A DNA stretch of 64,000 nt from Amycolatopsis sp. FBCC-B4732 (GTDB taxonomy: Bacteria > Actinomycetota > Actinomycetes > Mycobacteriales > Pseudonocardiaceae): contig NZ_CP095376.1 of NCBI RefSeq assembly GCF_023008405.1, forward strand, positions 3,434,001 to 3,498,000, written 5' to 3'. Each line of letters opens with the position of its first letter. Position 1 is the first letter of the stretch. Shown here piece by piece: positions 35,459 through 44,771 of this stretch. The position numbers and the translations under genes are program-made. Below the pieces are notes generated by a model that had not been told where the DNA came from, searched no databases, and worked only from the letters and a program-made list of their open reading frames with translations.

Positions 35459-36288
35459 CGCTTGGCCGCCGTCAAGCGGTAGCGCAAGCGGAACGGCAGG
35501 TTCGCCAGAACCGCCGCCACCCGGGCGTCCGTGCCCACCAGGTACCGCGGTGCCGGGCGGCGGGCCGTCAACGCGCGGACCACCACCTCCGCCGCCCGGC
35601 GGGGCGGGACTCCCGTTCGCGCCGAACGGGCCGCACTCCGCTCCGCCGCCTCCAGCTGCGCCGCGTACCGCTCGAGGCCCGCCGCCGGAAGAGTCGCGCG
35701 CACCTGCTCGGCCGCCGCGCGGGCTCGGGGCCAGATCGGCGTCGCCACCGCGCCCGGCTCGACCAGGACCACCTCGATGCCCTCCGGGGCCAGCTCCGCG
35801 CGCAGGCTGTCCGTCAAGCCGACCAGCGCGAACTTCGACGTGTGGTACGGCCCCACCATCGGGCCGGCGATCCGGCCGCCGATCGAACCGAGCGTCACCA
35901 CCCGGGCCGTCTCCGCGATGCGCAGGGCCGGGAGCATCGCGCGGGTGACCGCGAGCTGGCCGGTGACGTTCACGTCCAGCTGCTCCCGGAACGCCTCCAG
36001 CGGCACGTACTCGAGCGGGCCGGGCCGCGCGAGGCCGGCGTTGTTCACCAGCCCTCGCACCGGTCCGCCGGCCGCGACGCGCTCGCCGCACGCCGTGATC
36101 GATGCCGGGTCGCGCAGGTCCATCCGCAGCACCGTGACCGCGTCGCCGTACGCGCGGGTGAGGTCCGCCTCGTCGCCGTCCGTGCGCACGCTCGCCCACA
36201 CGTGGGCGCCGCGCCGGACCAGCTCCGCCACGCACGCGCGGCCGATACCGCCCGACGCGCCCGTGACCACATAGGACACCCGCGTCAC
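35455..36288 (-). CDS. Short-chain dehydrogenase/reductase (CmrA/DltE-like)
   Basis: 277 residues from GTG 36288, overlapping the stop of the upstream esterase gene (GTGA). Motifs are VVTGASGGIGRA, NNAG, and the catalytic YHTSKFA. The C-terminal end ALTARRPAPRYLVGTDARVAA and FRLRYRLTAAKR is typical of SDRs that act on lipids. In mycobacteria an SDR (CmrA/Rv2509) reduces the beta-keto ester made by Pks13. A comparable role here is an inference from context with the FAAL, PKS and antigen-85-like genes. Confidence 0.92.
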   Translation of the reverse strand: MTRVSYVVTGASGGIGRACVAELVRRGAHVWASVRTDGDEADLTRAYGDAVTVLRMDLRDPASITACGERVAAGGPVRGLVNNAGLARPGPLEYVPLEAFREQLDVNVTGQLAVTRAMLPALRIAETARVVTLGSIGGRIAGPMVGPYHTSKFALVGLTDSLRAELAPEGIEVVLVEPGAVATPIWPRARAAAEQVRATLPAAGLERYAAQLEAAERSAARSARTGVPPRRAAEVVVRALTARRPAPRYLVGTDARVAAVLANLPFRLRYRLTAAKR

Positions 36289-37286
36289 GACGCCGCCGCC
36301 AGCACCTGCAGCATCCGCGGCCACGTCTTGTGCAGCTGCTCCTGCCAGTACGCCCACTGGTGCGTGCCAGGCCCGTAGAGGTCGGTCGTGACCGGGACGC
36401 CGAGGGCGCGCAGCCGCCCGGCCATCGCCGTGGTCTGGCCGCCGCACAGGAATTCCAGGAGCATCGCGCCGGGCAGGACGTCGATCGGGAGCTGGGCGTC
36501 GAGCGGTCCGGGCAGGCCGTTGCCCGTGGAAAGGTACAGCTCGGTGCCGCGCAGGCGTTCGGCGTTCACCAGCGGGTCGTGCGCTTCCCAGCGCGCCGGT
36601 TCGCGGCGACGGTCGCCCCAGAGGGCCTCCGGGTCCAGGCGGGCGGAAGCGACGATCGCGTCCGTGAGCAGCTCACCGGTCGGGCCGGCCGGGTTGAGGT
36701 TCCCGCTGTAGGAGGCGGCGTAGCGGAACACGCCGGGCCGCCGCGCGGCGAGTTCGATCGCGCCGTAGCCGCCGAGGGAGAGCCCGGCGGCCGCACGCCG
36801 GCCGTCGCCGCGGTAGCCGCGGTCGATCAGCTGCGGGAGCTCGACGGCGGTGAAGGTCTCCCACTGGTTCAGCGCGATGTCCTTGCCGTAGTTCCACCAG
36901 TCGCTGAAGAACCCCGCCGGCCCGGCACCCGGCATCACGACCAGGACGCCGGCGTCGTCGGCCAGCCGCCGGACGTCGGTGTTGGCGCTCCAGCCGCGGT
37001 AGTCCTGCAACCGGGTCTCCCCGGCGAGCAGGTACACCGCCGGCCACGTCCGGTCCGGGTGCTCCGCCCAGTCGCGGGGCAGGATCAGCCGGACCATCGC
37101 GTAGGCCCCGACCCCGGTGGAGCGCACGGTGAGGTCGAGTACTCGCGCGTCACCGTCCACAGTGGTCTCGGCGACGACGTGCGAGCCGTCGTCGGCGTGC
37201 GGCCCGTCCGCCGCCGCGGCAGGGGTGCCGAGCAGCACGCACGCCACGGCCGCCAGCGCGGCGAGCCACCTCGAAGACATGCGCAT
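36285..37286 (-). CDS. Secreted antigen-85-like esterase/acyltransferase
   Basis: 333 residues from ATG 37286, with AAGGAAAG upstream. A signal sequence (about 1-30, ending AAAADGPH) predicts export. The alpha/beta-hydrolase core has the nucleophile GLSLGGYGA, DWWNYGKDIALNQWETFTAVELPQLID (the helical segment typical of antigen 85/mycolyltransferase relatives) and GTHQWAYWQEQL with the catalytic His. Such enzymes transfer acyl chains to sugars or hydrolyse esters outside the cell. It is operonic with the SDR and divergent from secreted protein/FAAL/PKS/MFS. Confidence 0.88.
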   Translation of the reverse strand: MRMSSRWLAALAAVACVLLGTPAAAADGPHADDGSHVVAETTVDGDARVLDLTVRSTGVGAYAMVRLILPRDWAEHPDRTWPAVYLLAGETRLQDYRGWSANTDVRRLADDAGVLVVMPGAGPAGFFSDWWNYGKDIALNQWETFTAVELPQLIDRGYRGDGRRAAAGLSLGGYGAIELAARRPGVFRYAASYSGNLNPAGPTGELLTDAIVASARLDPEALWGDRRREPARWEAHDPLVNAERLRGTELYLSTGNGLPGPLDAQLPIDVLPGAMLLEFLCGGQTTAMAGRLRALGVPVTTDLYGPGTHQWAYWQEQLHKTWPRMLQVLAAAS

Positions 37287-37347
37287 ACGCTTTCCTTTCC
37301 GAAGGTCCCGACGATGCGCCCAAGCTAAAGTCATCAGGCCGGAAAAC

Positions 37348-37389
37348 GCAATTGTCTCGTCCACCACACGACCGGACAATGTGAATTGC
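37348..37389. promoter_or_regulatory. Interrupted inverted repeat in the divergent esterase/secreted-protein interval
   Basis: gcaattgtc (37348-37356) is answered by gacaat (37375-37380) and aattgc (37384-37389), so two arm blocks pair with a small offset. The 378-bp interval 37287-37664 holds no gene; it must contain the promoters for the esterase/SDR unit and for the secreted protein/FAAL/PKS/MFS operon. Confidence 0.4.
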
Positions 37390-37664
37390 AGGCAAACAAA
37401 CTCCCCCATACGGGTGAGCCGACGAGCACGCTCGGTCACCAAAGTCGGACGAACGTGCCAAAAACTCGCCGGTAACCTGCGATCCAGCAGGTCACGCCGT
37501 GTACACGAGCAGCGTTTACGGGATCTTGAGGCCCTTCCGGTAACCGATTTCTTGCCCTAGCCTCGCCCGTATCGCCGGGTTCGGCCGCCCTCGCCGCCGT
37601 CCCTGTCACGCGTCCCAGCGCCGGGACCCAGAAAACCCCGAGAATGCTCCCGAAAGGGTCCACC

Positions 37665-38321
37665 ATGGCTGCCCGGAATCGTTTCCCCCCGTTTCGAATC
37701 GTCGCGCTCGCGGTCGCCGCCGCGGCGGCGACCACCATTTCCGGACCCGCCGAAGGCGCGACACCCAGCCCGCCCCCGGTTCCGCCGGCCGCGCTGCTGC
37801 CGGCCGAAGCGATCCCCGCTCCCCCCGCACCGCGTGCCGCGTTCGACGTCGCCACCGCACTGTCCACTCTGGACGCCAAGGACGACGGCGGGTGCACGGA
37901 CGTAGTGCGCGGCAGGCTGCTCCGGGGCCCGGCCACCGGCCAGGGCTTCCAGACGGCGGTCCCGGGTGGGCAGGTGAGCGAACTGGTCGCGCGCACCCCG
38001 GACCCGCCCGATCTCGCCGCGTGGACCGCGAAACTCCGCCAGTGCGCGAGCGTGACCGTGGACGACCAAGACCTCCCCACCGTCTCGACGCTCACGACCG
38101 GGACCGCACCCGCCGTCCCCGGCGCGAAAACCCTTTCCTACCAGCAGGTCCTGACGCTGCCCGGCCAGCCGGCCGAGCTGCCGGGACTGCGCTTGCGCAC
38201 CGTCGCCGTCGCCGCCGACGACGTGCTGGTCGTGCTCCGCGACGCCGGCACGACCGACCTCGACCTCGACACCCTGGCCGTCGCCGCGTGGCAGCACGCG
38301 GCCGCGCGGCTGGGCCGCTAG
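37665..38321 (+). CDS. Secreted protein of unknown function
   Basis: 218 residues from ATG 37665, with GAAAGGG upstream; ATG 37644 is an alternative. A basic start and hydrophobic run (IVALAVAAAAATTISGPAEG) form a signal peptide, followed by a Pro/Ala-rich stretch (35-60). The mature part has a Cys pair (GGCTDV and RQCASV) and a beta-rich C-terminal half. I do not recognise the family. Only 13 bp separate it from the FAAL gene, so it should be co-transcribed with the lipid-assembly genes and might be a cell-wall or lipid carrier component. Confidence 0.8.
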   Translation: MAARNRFPPFRIVALAVAAAAATTISGPAEGATPSPPPVPPAALLPAEAIPAPPAPRAAFDVATALSTLDAKDDGGCTDVVRGRLLRGPATGQGFQTAVPGGQVSELVARTPDPPDLAAWTAKLRQCASVTVDDQDLPTVSTLTTGTAPAVPGAKTLSYQQVLTLPGQPAELPGLRLRTVAVAADDVLVVLRDAGTTDLDLDTLAVAAWQHAAARLGR

Positions 38322-38334
38322 CCAAGGAGAACCC

Positions 38335-40050
38335 ATGTCCGACGTGAACTTCCCGGCGGTGGGCGGCGGCACCCTGACCGCGTGCCTGCGGCACTGGGCG
38401 GCGACCACCCCCGACTCCCCCGCCCTGACCTTCGCCGACTTCGCCACCGACCGCGACGGGCGGCGGCGCACCCTCACCTGGCGTCAGCTGGGCGAATGCG
38501 TCGACGCCGTCGCGGGCGCCCTCCCGGTCCGGCCCGGCGACCGGGTCGCCGTGCTGTGCCCGCAGGGTCCGGACTACGTGGTCGGGTTCCTCGCCGCGAT
38601 CACCGCGGGCGCGATCGCGGTGCCGCTGTTCGACCCGGGGCTGCCCGGCCACGCGGGACGGCTCGCCGCGGTGCTCGCCGACTGCGCGCCCTCGGCCGTC
38701 CTCACCACCACGCCGAGGCAGCCGGCCGTCGAAGAGTTCGTCGGGGACGTCGCGGTCGTCGCGGTGGACCGCCCCGGCCCGGTGCGGTCGTGGCCCGCTC
38801 CCGAGGCGGTTCCGGACGACGTCGCCTACCTGCAGTACACGTCGGGCTCGACCCGCACGCCGGCCGGCGTGGTGCTCACGCACGCGAACGTCCTCGCCAA
38901 CGTCACCCAGGCCGTGCGCGGCCTCGGCCTCGACCCGGGCGCGTCGACCACCGTCTCGTGGCTGCCGCTGTTCCACGACATGGGACTCGTGCTCGGCCTG
39001 ATCACGCCGCTGGCGCTGGGCCTGCGGTCGGTGCTGATGGACCCGCTGGCGTTCATCGAGCGGCCGGTCCGCTGGCTGGAACTGCTCGGCGACTACGCCG
39101 GCGCGTGGAGCGCCGCACCCAACTTCGCGTTCCACTACTGCGCGAGCCGGATCCGCGACGCCGAACGCGCCCGGCTGCGGCTCGGCCGCGTCACGGCGAT
39201 CGTCAACGGCGCCGAGCCGATCACCCCGGCCGTCCTCGACCGCTTCCACGCCACCTTCGCGGCCGCCGGGTACACCCCGGACAAGACGCGCCCGGCGTAC
39301 GGCCTCGCCGAAGCTACCGTGTTCGTCACCACCGGGCCCGCCGCCGCCCCGCGCGTCACGACGTTCGACCGCGACGCTCTCGCGACCGGCACCGCGCGCC
39401 CCGCGGCCGACGGCGTGCGGCTGGTCGCCTGCGGTGCCCCGGCCGGGCAGCTCGTCGCGCTCGTCGACCCGGAAACCGCGGTCGCGCTCCCCGACACGTC
39501 GGTCGGTGAGATCTGGGTGCACGGCCCGAACGTCGGCGAGGGCTACTGGCAGAAACCCCTGGAGAGCACGGAAACCTTCGGCGCGCGCCTGGCCGGTGAC
39601 CGCGGCGACCTGCCCGAGGGGCCGTGGCTGCGGACCGGCGACCTCGGTCTCCGGCACGACGGCGAGCTCTACATCGCAGGCCGGATCAAGGACCTGATCA
39701 TCGTCGACGGGCGCAACCACTACCCGCAGGACGTCGAAGCGACCGCCGCGTCGGCCGACCCCGCGATCCGGCCCGGCAGCGTCGCGGCCTTCGCGATCGA
39801 GGGCGCCGACACCGAGGCCGTCGTCGTGGTCGCGGAGCACCGCGCGCACCCCGACCTGGCCGAAGCGGCGGAACGCGCGCTGGTCACGACGGTCCGGCGG
39901 CTGGTCGCCGACGCGCACGGGCTCGCGCTGCGGGACGTGCTGCTCGTCCCGGCGGGGCGGGTGCCGCGCACGTCCAGCGGGAAGATCGCGCGTGCCGCCT
40001 GCCGTGACCGCTACCTCGCCGGTGACTACGGGAAGGCGCTGGCACGATGA
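38335..40050 (+). CDS. Fatty acyl-AMP ligase (FAAL, FadD32-like)
   Basis: 571 residues from ATG 38335, with AAGGAG upstream. The ANL superfamily motifs are AYLQYTSGSTRTP (YTSGST at 168-173), WLPLFHDMGLVLGL, NGAEPI and RTGDLGLRHDGELYIAGRIKDLIIVDGRNHYPQDVE; the catalytic Lys is in SSGKIAR near the C-terminus. The WLPLFHDMGL and NGAEP blocks are shared with FadD32-type FAALs, which form acyl-AMP and pass the acyl chain to an ACP. The PKS gene overlaps (ATGA) and starts with an ACP, so acyl loading to that domain is the likely role. Confidence 0.93.
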   Translation: MSDVNFPAVGGGTLTACLRHWAATTPDSPALTFADFATDRDGRRRTLTWRQLGECVDAVAGALPVRPGDRVAVLCPQGPDYVVGFLAAITAGAIAVPLFDPGLPGHAGRLAAVLADCAPSAVLTTTPRQPAVEEFVGDVAVVAVDRPGPVRSWPAPEAVPDDVAYLQYTSGSTRTPAGVVLTHANVLANVTQAVRGLGLDPGASTTVSWLPLFHDMGLVLGLITPLALGLRSVLMDPLAFIERPVRWLELLGDYAGAWSAAPNFAFHYCASRIRDAERARLRLGRVTAIVNGAEPITPAVLDRFHATFAAAGYTPDKTRPAYGLAEATVFVTTGPAAAPRVTTFDRDALATGTARPAADGVRLVACGAPAGQLVALVDPETAVALPDTSVGEIWVHGPNVGEGYWQKPLESTETFGARLAGDRGDLPEGPWLRTGDLGLRHDGELYIAGRIKDLIIVDGRNHYPQDVEATAASADPAIRPGSVAAFAIEGADTEAVVVVAEHRAHPDLAEAAERALVTTVRRLVADAHGLALRDVLLVPAGRVPRTSSGKIARAACRDRYLAGDYGKALAR

Positions 40051-43000
40051 GAAACCCGGACACCCTGCGCCGCTGGCTGCTCGACGCGGTCGCCGAGCAC
40101 ACCGGCCTGACCGCCGAACCCGACCGGCCGCTCGGCGACTACGGCCTGTCCTCCCGCCAGGCCGTCGGGATCGCCGCCGACCTCGAAGAGCTGCTCGGCA
40201 CCCGGCTGCCGTCGACGCTGCTGTGGGAAAGCCCGACCATCGACCACCTGGCCCGCAGCCTCACCTCCGGCGCCGAGCCCGAACCCGTCGCGGCGGTCCG
40301 GGACCGCCGCCGGACCGACCCGATCGCCGTCGTCGGCCTCGGCTGCCGCTTCCCCGGCGCGGACGGCCTCGAGGAGTACTGGGACCTGCTGCGGACCGGG
40401 CGCGACGCCGTCCGGACCGCGCCACCCGGGCGGTGGAGCGCCGACGCCGCTCCGGTGGTGGGCGGCTTCCTCGACGACGTCGCCGGGTTCGACGCCGAGC
40501 ACTTCGGCATCACCCCGCGCGAAGCGGCGACGATGGACCCGCAGCAGCGGATGCTCCTGGAAGTGACGTGGGCGGCGCTGGAGCACGCCGGGATCGCGCC
40601 GTCGTCGCTGCGCGGCAGCCGGACCGGCGTGTTCACCGGCATCGCGACGCACGACTACGGCCACCTCACGATGACCGGCGGCACCCCGGACCTGTGGACG
40701 GCGACCGGCGCGGCGGGCAGCATCGCGGCCAACCGGCTGTCGTACGTCTTCGACCTGCGCGGCCCGAGCGTGGCGGTGGACACGGCGTGCTCGTCTTCGC
40801 TGGTGGCGGTGCACCACGCGGTGCGCGCGCTGCGCGACGGCGACGCCGACCTGGCGCTGGCCGCGGGCGTCAACCTGATGCTGCTGCCGGGCCCGACGGC
40901 CGCGTTTGCCGCGGCGGGCCTGCTCGCGGCAGACGGCCGCTGCAAGACGTTCTCGGCGGCCGCGGACGGCATCGCCCGGGCCGAAGGCTGCGGCGTGGTG
41001 GTCCTCAAGCGACTGGCGGACGCCGAAGTGGACGGCGACCGCGTCCTGGCGGTGCTCCGCGCGTCGGCGGTCAATTCGGACGGCCGGTCCCACGGCCTGG
41101 CCGCCCCCAACCCGGCGGCGCAGCAGGCGATGCTGCGGGAGGCCTATCGCGGGCTGGATCCGTCCACTGTGGATTATGTGGAGGCGCACGGGACGGGGAC
41201 ACTGCTCGGTGACCCGATCGAGGCTCGTGCTTTGGGTGCGGTTTTGGGTTCGGGGCGGGATGCCGGGTCACCGCTGCTGATCGGGTCGGTGAAGACGAAC
41301 ATCGCGCACGCCGAGGCCGCAGCGGGGATCGCCGGGGTGATCAAGGTGGTGCTGGCGCTGGTGCACGGCGAAGTCCCGCCACAGCTGCACTTCGCGGCGC
41401 CGAACCCGCACATCCCGTTCGAGGAGCTGGGGTTGCGGGTGGTGAGCGAGGCGACGCCGTGGCCACGGCGCGGTGGGCGCGCGGTGGCGGGGGTGTCGGC
41501 GTTCGGGTTCGGCGGGACGAACGCACACGTGGTGCTGGAGGAGGCGACGGTTCCGGAGCCGGCACTCGGTGAGGACGGCCGGACCGGATCGCGAGCCGTC
41601 CCCGGCGGCACAAGCGAGAGCGACGGCGTCGGAGCCGGGCGGCAAGCCACCCTCGACAGCGGCGCCGGGGCCCGGACCCCGGCACAGGCCACCCGCGGCG
41701 GCGTCCAAGCCGGACGGCAAGCCACTCCCGCCGACGGCGCCGGGGCCCGAACCACGGCACAAGCCACCCGCGGCGGCGTCCAAGCCGAGCGGCAAGCCAC
41801 CCCCGCCGACGGCGCCGGCGCCCGAACCACGGCACAAGCCACCCGCGGCGGCGTCCAAGCCGAGCGGCAAGCCACCCCCGCCGACGGCGCCGGCGCCCGA
41901 ACCCCGGCACAAGCCACCCGCGGCGGCGTCCAAGCCGGGCCGCAACCCACTCCCGCCGACGGCGCCGGCGCCCGAACCACGGCACAAGCCACCCGCGGCG
42001 GCGTCCAAGCCGGGCCGCAACCCACTCCCGCCGACGGCGCCGGGACCCCAGCTCAAGCCACCCTCCAGCTCGGGCGTGGCGGACCGCAAACCGCTCCCGG
42101 TGGCGGTGTCGCCGGGATCCAAGCCGGACCGCAAGCCGCCCTCGGTAGCGCCGGGGTTCGGATCGCACTGCTGTCCGCCCGTACCCGGGACCGGCTTGCC
42201 GAGCGGGCCTCTCAGCTCGCGCGGTGGCTGGATTCCCCCGCCGGGCAACGAACTCACCTTGCCGATGTCACCCACACGTTGTTCCGGCGGGACGATGCCG
42301 GTCCGCACCGGGCCGCCGTTGTCGCCGGGGACCTCGGTGAGCTCGCCGTGCTCCTCCGGGAAGTCGGGGCCGGGGCCGATCCGCTGCCCGCCGGTGCCGT
42401 CGCCGGGCGGGCCGTCGGCGGGGAAGGGCCCGTGTTCGTCTTCTCCGGGCACGGTTCGCAGTGGGCCGGGATGGGCCGCGGGCTGCTCGCCGCCGAACCG
42501 GCGTTCGCCGCGCAGGTCGACAAGCTCGGTGATCCCTTCACCGAGCACACCGGGCGGTCGCTGCGTGCGCTGCTCACCGCCCGGGAACCCTTCTCCCTCA
42601 CCGAAACGCAGCTGGCGATCTTCGGCACGCAGCTCGCGCTGGCCGCCCGGTGGGAGGCGCTCGGGGTCCGGCCGGCCGCTGTCGTGGGGCACTCGCTCGG
42701 GTCCGCGGCCGCCGCCGTCGTGAGCGGGGTGCTGACCGCTGATGAGGCCGTTCACCTGGTCGCGACGCGGGCACGGCTGCTCGGCACCGTCGGCGTGGGC
42801 GGGGCGATGGCCGCCGTCGAGCTGACGCCGGACGAGGTCGACCGCTACCCCGATGCCGAGCTCGCCGTCGATTCCGCGCCCGGGCAGGTGACCGTGGCCG
42901 GGGACGCGCCGGTGCTGGACGCGCTCGTCGCGGAGCTGACGGCGGCCGGGCGGAGCGCGCGCCGGCTGCCGGTGGACGTCGCCGGGCATTCACGCGGGGT

Positions 43001-44771
43001 CGAGCCGGTGCTGGGCGCGCTGCGCGACGCGCTCGCCGAGCTGGGCGGGCGGCGGCCGCTGGTGCCGTGGTACGACACGGTGCTGCCCGACCCGCGCGAG
43101 CTGCCGGACTTCGACGCCGGCTACTGGGCCGCGCACCTGCGGCGCCCGGTGCGGTTCCGGCAGGCCGTGACCGCGGCCGCCGCGGACGGGCACCGCGTGT
43201 TCATCGAGGTTTCCCCGCACCCGATCCTGCGCGGATCGCTGGCCCGCACGCTCGAGGCGGCCGGGACAGCGGACGCGGTGGTGACGGGCACCCTGCGCCG
43301 CGGCCAGGACGAAGTCCGCTCGTTCGGCGCGGCCGCGGCGGCGCTGTACTGCGCGGGCACGCGGATCACGCTCTCCGCCCCCGACGACGGCGCGAAGCTG
43401 ACCGACGTCCCCCCGATGCCGTGGCGCCACGAACGGCATTGGTACACCGGCGAAACCACGCCGCCCGCGCCCGAGCGGCCCGTGACGACCCGAGCGGCAC
43501 CGCCCTCCCACGGCACCGGCGACCGGCTCACCGAGATTGTCGCCGCCATCATGGGGATCTCCCCCGGCCGCCTCGACGCCGACGTCCCCCTCGTCGAACT
43601 CGGGCTCGACTCCCTCATGGCGAACCGGATCCGCGAAGCGCTCCGGCGTGAACTCGGTACCGACCCCGACCCCGCCGTCTTCCTCCGCGGCGCCACCCTC
43701 GCCGACCTCAACCGCGACCTCCGCCCGACCCGCGGCCGGGCCTGGGACGCCGCCGACCGGCTGGTCCTCCGCCTCTGGCACGAACACACGGGCACCGATC
43801 CCGGCGGCACGCACCTCCGCCTGACCGGCACCGCACGACCGGAGCACCTCGCCCAAGCGCTCGCCGACGGCCTCGCGACCGAACTCGGCACCCCGGTCGA
43901 CCCCGCCGAACTCCTCAACCACGACTCACTGGCCGCCATCGCCGAAGTGGCGCGGGCGATCCTCGACACCCGGCAGGAAAGCCTCCTCAAACCCGGCGAC
44001 GCCGGCACCGCCCCGCTCCTGCTCTTCCACCCCGGCGGCAGCACCTGCGCGGTCTACCGCCCGCTGCTGGACCGGCTGCCCGCCGGCGTGCCGTGCGCCG
44101 GGTTCGAACGCGTACCCGGGACCAGCATCGAAGAGCGCGTCGAACGGCTGCTCCCGCTCGTCCGCGCCCGCCGGCCGCACGGGCCCTACCGGCTCGCCGG
44201 GTGGTCGTTCGGCGGGGCCTTGGCCTACGGCGTCGCCGCGCGGCTCGCCGACGAGGGCGAAACCGTCGAGCTCGTCGCCCTCATCGACACCATGCTGCCG
44301 CTGCCGGAACCGGACCTCGACCCGCGGGCGTCGTCGGCGCGGCGGTTCCTGCGGTTCACCGGGTACGTCGAAGGCACCTACGGCCGCGCGGTCCGGCTCG
44401 GCCACGACGAACTCGCGTCACTGCCCGAAGAAGACCAGATCGAGCTCACCATGCGGCGGGTCGCCGAAGCCGGGTTGCTCAGCCCCGGCGTGCTGCGCCA
44501 CCAACGGCAGTCCTTTTTGGACACGCTGGCGGCCGAACGCGGGACGCCGCGCCGCTACGACGGCCGGGTCGTGCTCTACCGGGCGACCGAGCCGTACGCC
44601 GCCGGGCTCGCGATGGAACCCCGGTACTCGCGCACGGACCTCGCGGCCGGGTGGGCGGAGCTGTGCCCGCGGCTGGAGATCGTGCCGGTCGCCGCGCACC
44701 ACCTGTCGGTGATCGACCCGCCGCACGTCGACGTCGTCGCGCGGCACCTGGCGGGCCTGCTGTGGCCGTGA
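40047..44771 (+). CDS. Type I polyketide synthase, ACP-KS-AT-ACP-TE (Pks13-like architecture)
   Basis: 1574 residues. N-terminal ACP about 1-72 with GLSSRQAV (Ser 35); KS about 91-510 with DTACSSS (Cys 248), VEAHGTG (His 381) and KTNIAHAEAAAG (His 421); a repeat-filled linker about 538-700; AT about 795-1090 with GHSLG (Ser 883); second ACP with LGLDSLMAN (Ser 1189); thioesterase about 1310-1574 with GWSFGG (Ser 1387). No KR, DH or ER is present. The order matches Pks13, which condenses two acyl chains. The overlapping FAAL loads the first ACP. The predicted product is an alpha-branched beta-keto lipid released or transferred by the TE. Confidence 0.93.
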   Translation: MRNPDTLRRWLLDAVAEHTGLTAEPDRPLGDYGLSSRQAVGIAADLEELLGTRLPSTLLWESPTIDHLARSLTSGAEPEPVAAVRDRRRTDPIAVVGLGCRFPGADGLEEYWDLLRTGRDAVRTAPPGRWSADAAPVVGGFLDDVAGFDAEHFGITPREAATMDPQQRMLLEVTWAALEHAGIAPSSLRGSRTGVFTGIATHDYGHLTMTGGTPDLWTATGAAGSIAANRLSYVFDLRGPSVAVDTACSSSLVAVHHAVRALRDGDADLALAAGVNLMLLPGPTAAFAAAGLLAADGRCKTFSAAADGIARAEGCGVVVLKRLADAEVDGDRVLAVLRASAVNSDGRSHGLAAPNPAAQQAMLREAYRGLDPSTVDYVEAHGTGTLLGDPIEARALGAVLGSGRDAGSPLLIGSVKTNIAHAEAAAGIAGVIKVVLALVHGEVPPQLHFAAPNPHIPFEELGLRVVSEATPWPRRGGRAVAGVSAFGFGGTNAHVVLEEATVPEPALGEDGRTGSRAVPGGTSESDGVGAGRQATLDSGAGARTPAQATRGGVQAGRQATPADGAGARTTAQATRGGVQAERQATPADGAGARTTAQATRGGVQAERQATPADGAGARTPAQATRGGVQAGPQPTPADGAGARTTAQATRGGVQAGPQPTPADGAGTPAQATLQLGRGGPQTAPGGGVAGIQAGPQAALGSAGVRIALLSARTRDRLAERASQLARWLDSPAGQRTHLADVTHTLFRRDDAGPHRAAVVAGDLGELAVLLREVGAGADPLPAGAVAGRAVGGEGPVFVFSGHGSQWAGMGRGLLAAEPAFAAQVDKLGDPFTEHTGRSLRALLTAREPFSLTETQLAIFGTQLALAARWEALGVRPAAVVGHSLGSAAAAVVSGVLTADEAVHLVATRARLLGTVGVGGAMAAVELTPDEVDRYPDAELAVDSAPGQVTVAGDAPVLDALVAELTAAGRSARRLPVDVAGHSRGVEPVLGALRDALAELGGRRPLVPWYDTVLPDPRELPDFDAGYWAAHLRRPVRFRQAVTAAAADGHRVFIEVSPHPILRGSLARTLEAAGTADAVVTGTLRRGQDEVRSFGAAAAALYCAGTRITLSAPDDGAKLTDVPPMPWRHERHWYTGETTPPAPERPVTTRAAPPSHGTGDRLTEIVAAIMGISPGRLDADVPLVELGLDSLMANRIREALRRELGTDPDPAVFLRGATLADLNRDLRPTRGRAWDAADRLVLRLWHEHTGTDPGGTHLRLTGTARPEHLAQALADGLATELGTPVDPAELLNHDSLAAIAEVARAILDTRQESLLKPGDAGTAPLLLFHPGGSTCAVYRPLLDRLPAGVPCAGFERVPGTSIEERVERLLPLVRARRPHGPYRLAGWSFGGALAYGVAARLADEGETVELVALIDTMLPLPEPDLDPRASSARRFLRFTGYVEGTYGRAVRLGHDELASLPEEDQIELTMRRVAEAGLLSPGVLRHQRQSFLDTLAAERGTPRRYDGRVVLYRATEPYAAGLAMEPRYSRTDLAAGWAELCPRLEIVPVAAHHLSVIDPPHVDVVARHLAGLLWP
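41661..42060 (+). repeat. In-frame 75-bp tandem repeat in the KS-AT linker of the PKS
   Basis: The anchor gcgtccaagc occurs at 41701, 41776, 41851, 41926 and 42001, exactly 75 bp apart. Each unit encodes 25 residues of the form ADGAGARTTAQATRGGVQAE-RQATP; partial copies flank the five. The segment is Gly/Ala/Gln/Thr-rich, without hydrophobic core, so probably disordered. Because 75 is a multiple of 3, copy changes keep the PKS in frame. Confidence 0.95.

Noticed and set aside
33162..35948. A 928-residue plus-strand protein ending in Pro-rich 20-residue repeats
   Set aside because: It is the antisense of the SDR and glycosyltransferase genes plus the minisatellite; no ribosome site or family motif.
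41174..42025. Minus-strand repeat protein over the PKS linker
   Set aside because: Antisense of the in-frame 75-bp repeats; no start signal.
40047..44771. Modular antibiotic PKS
   Set aside because: Only one module, without reductive domains or docking regions, and with N-terminal ACP, FAAL partner and TE of the Pks13 type.
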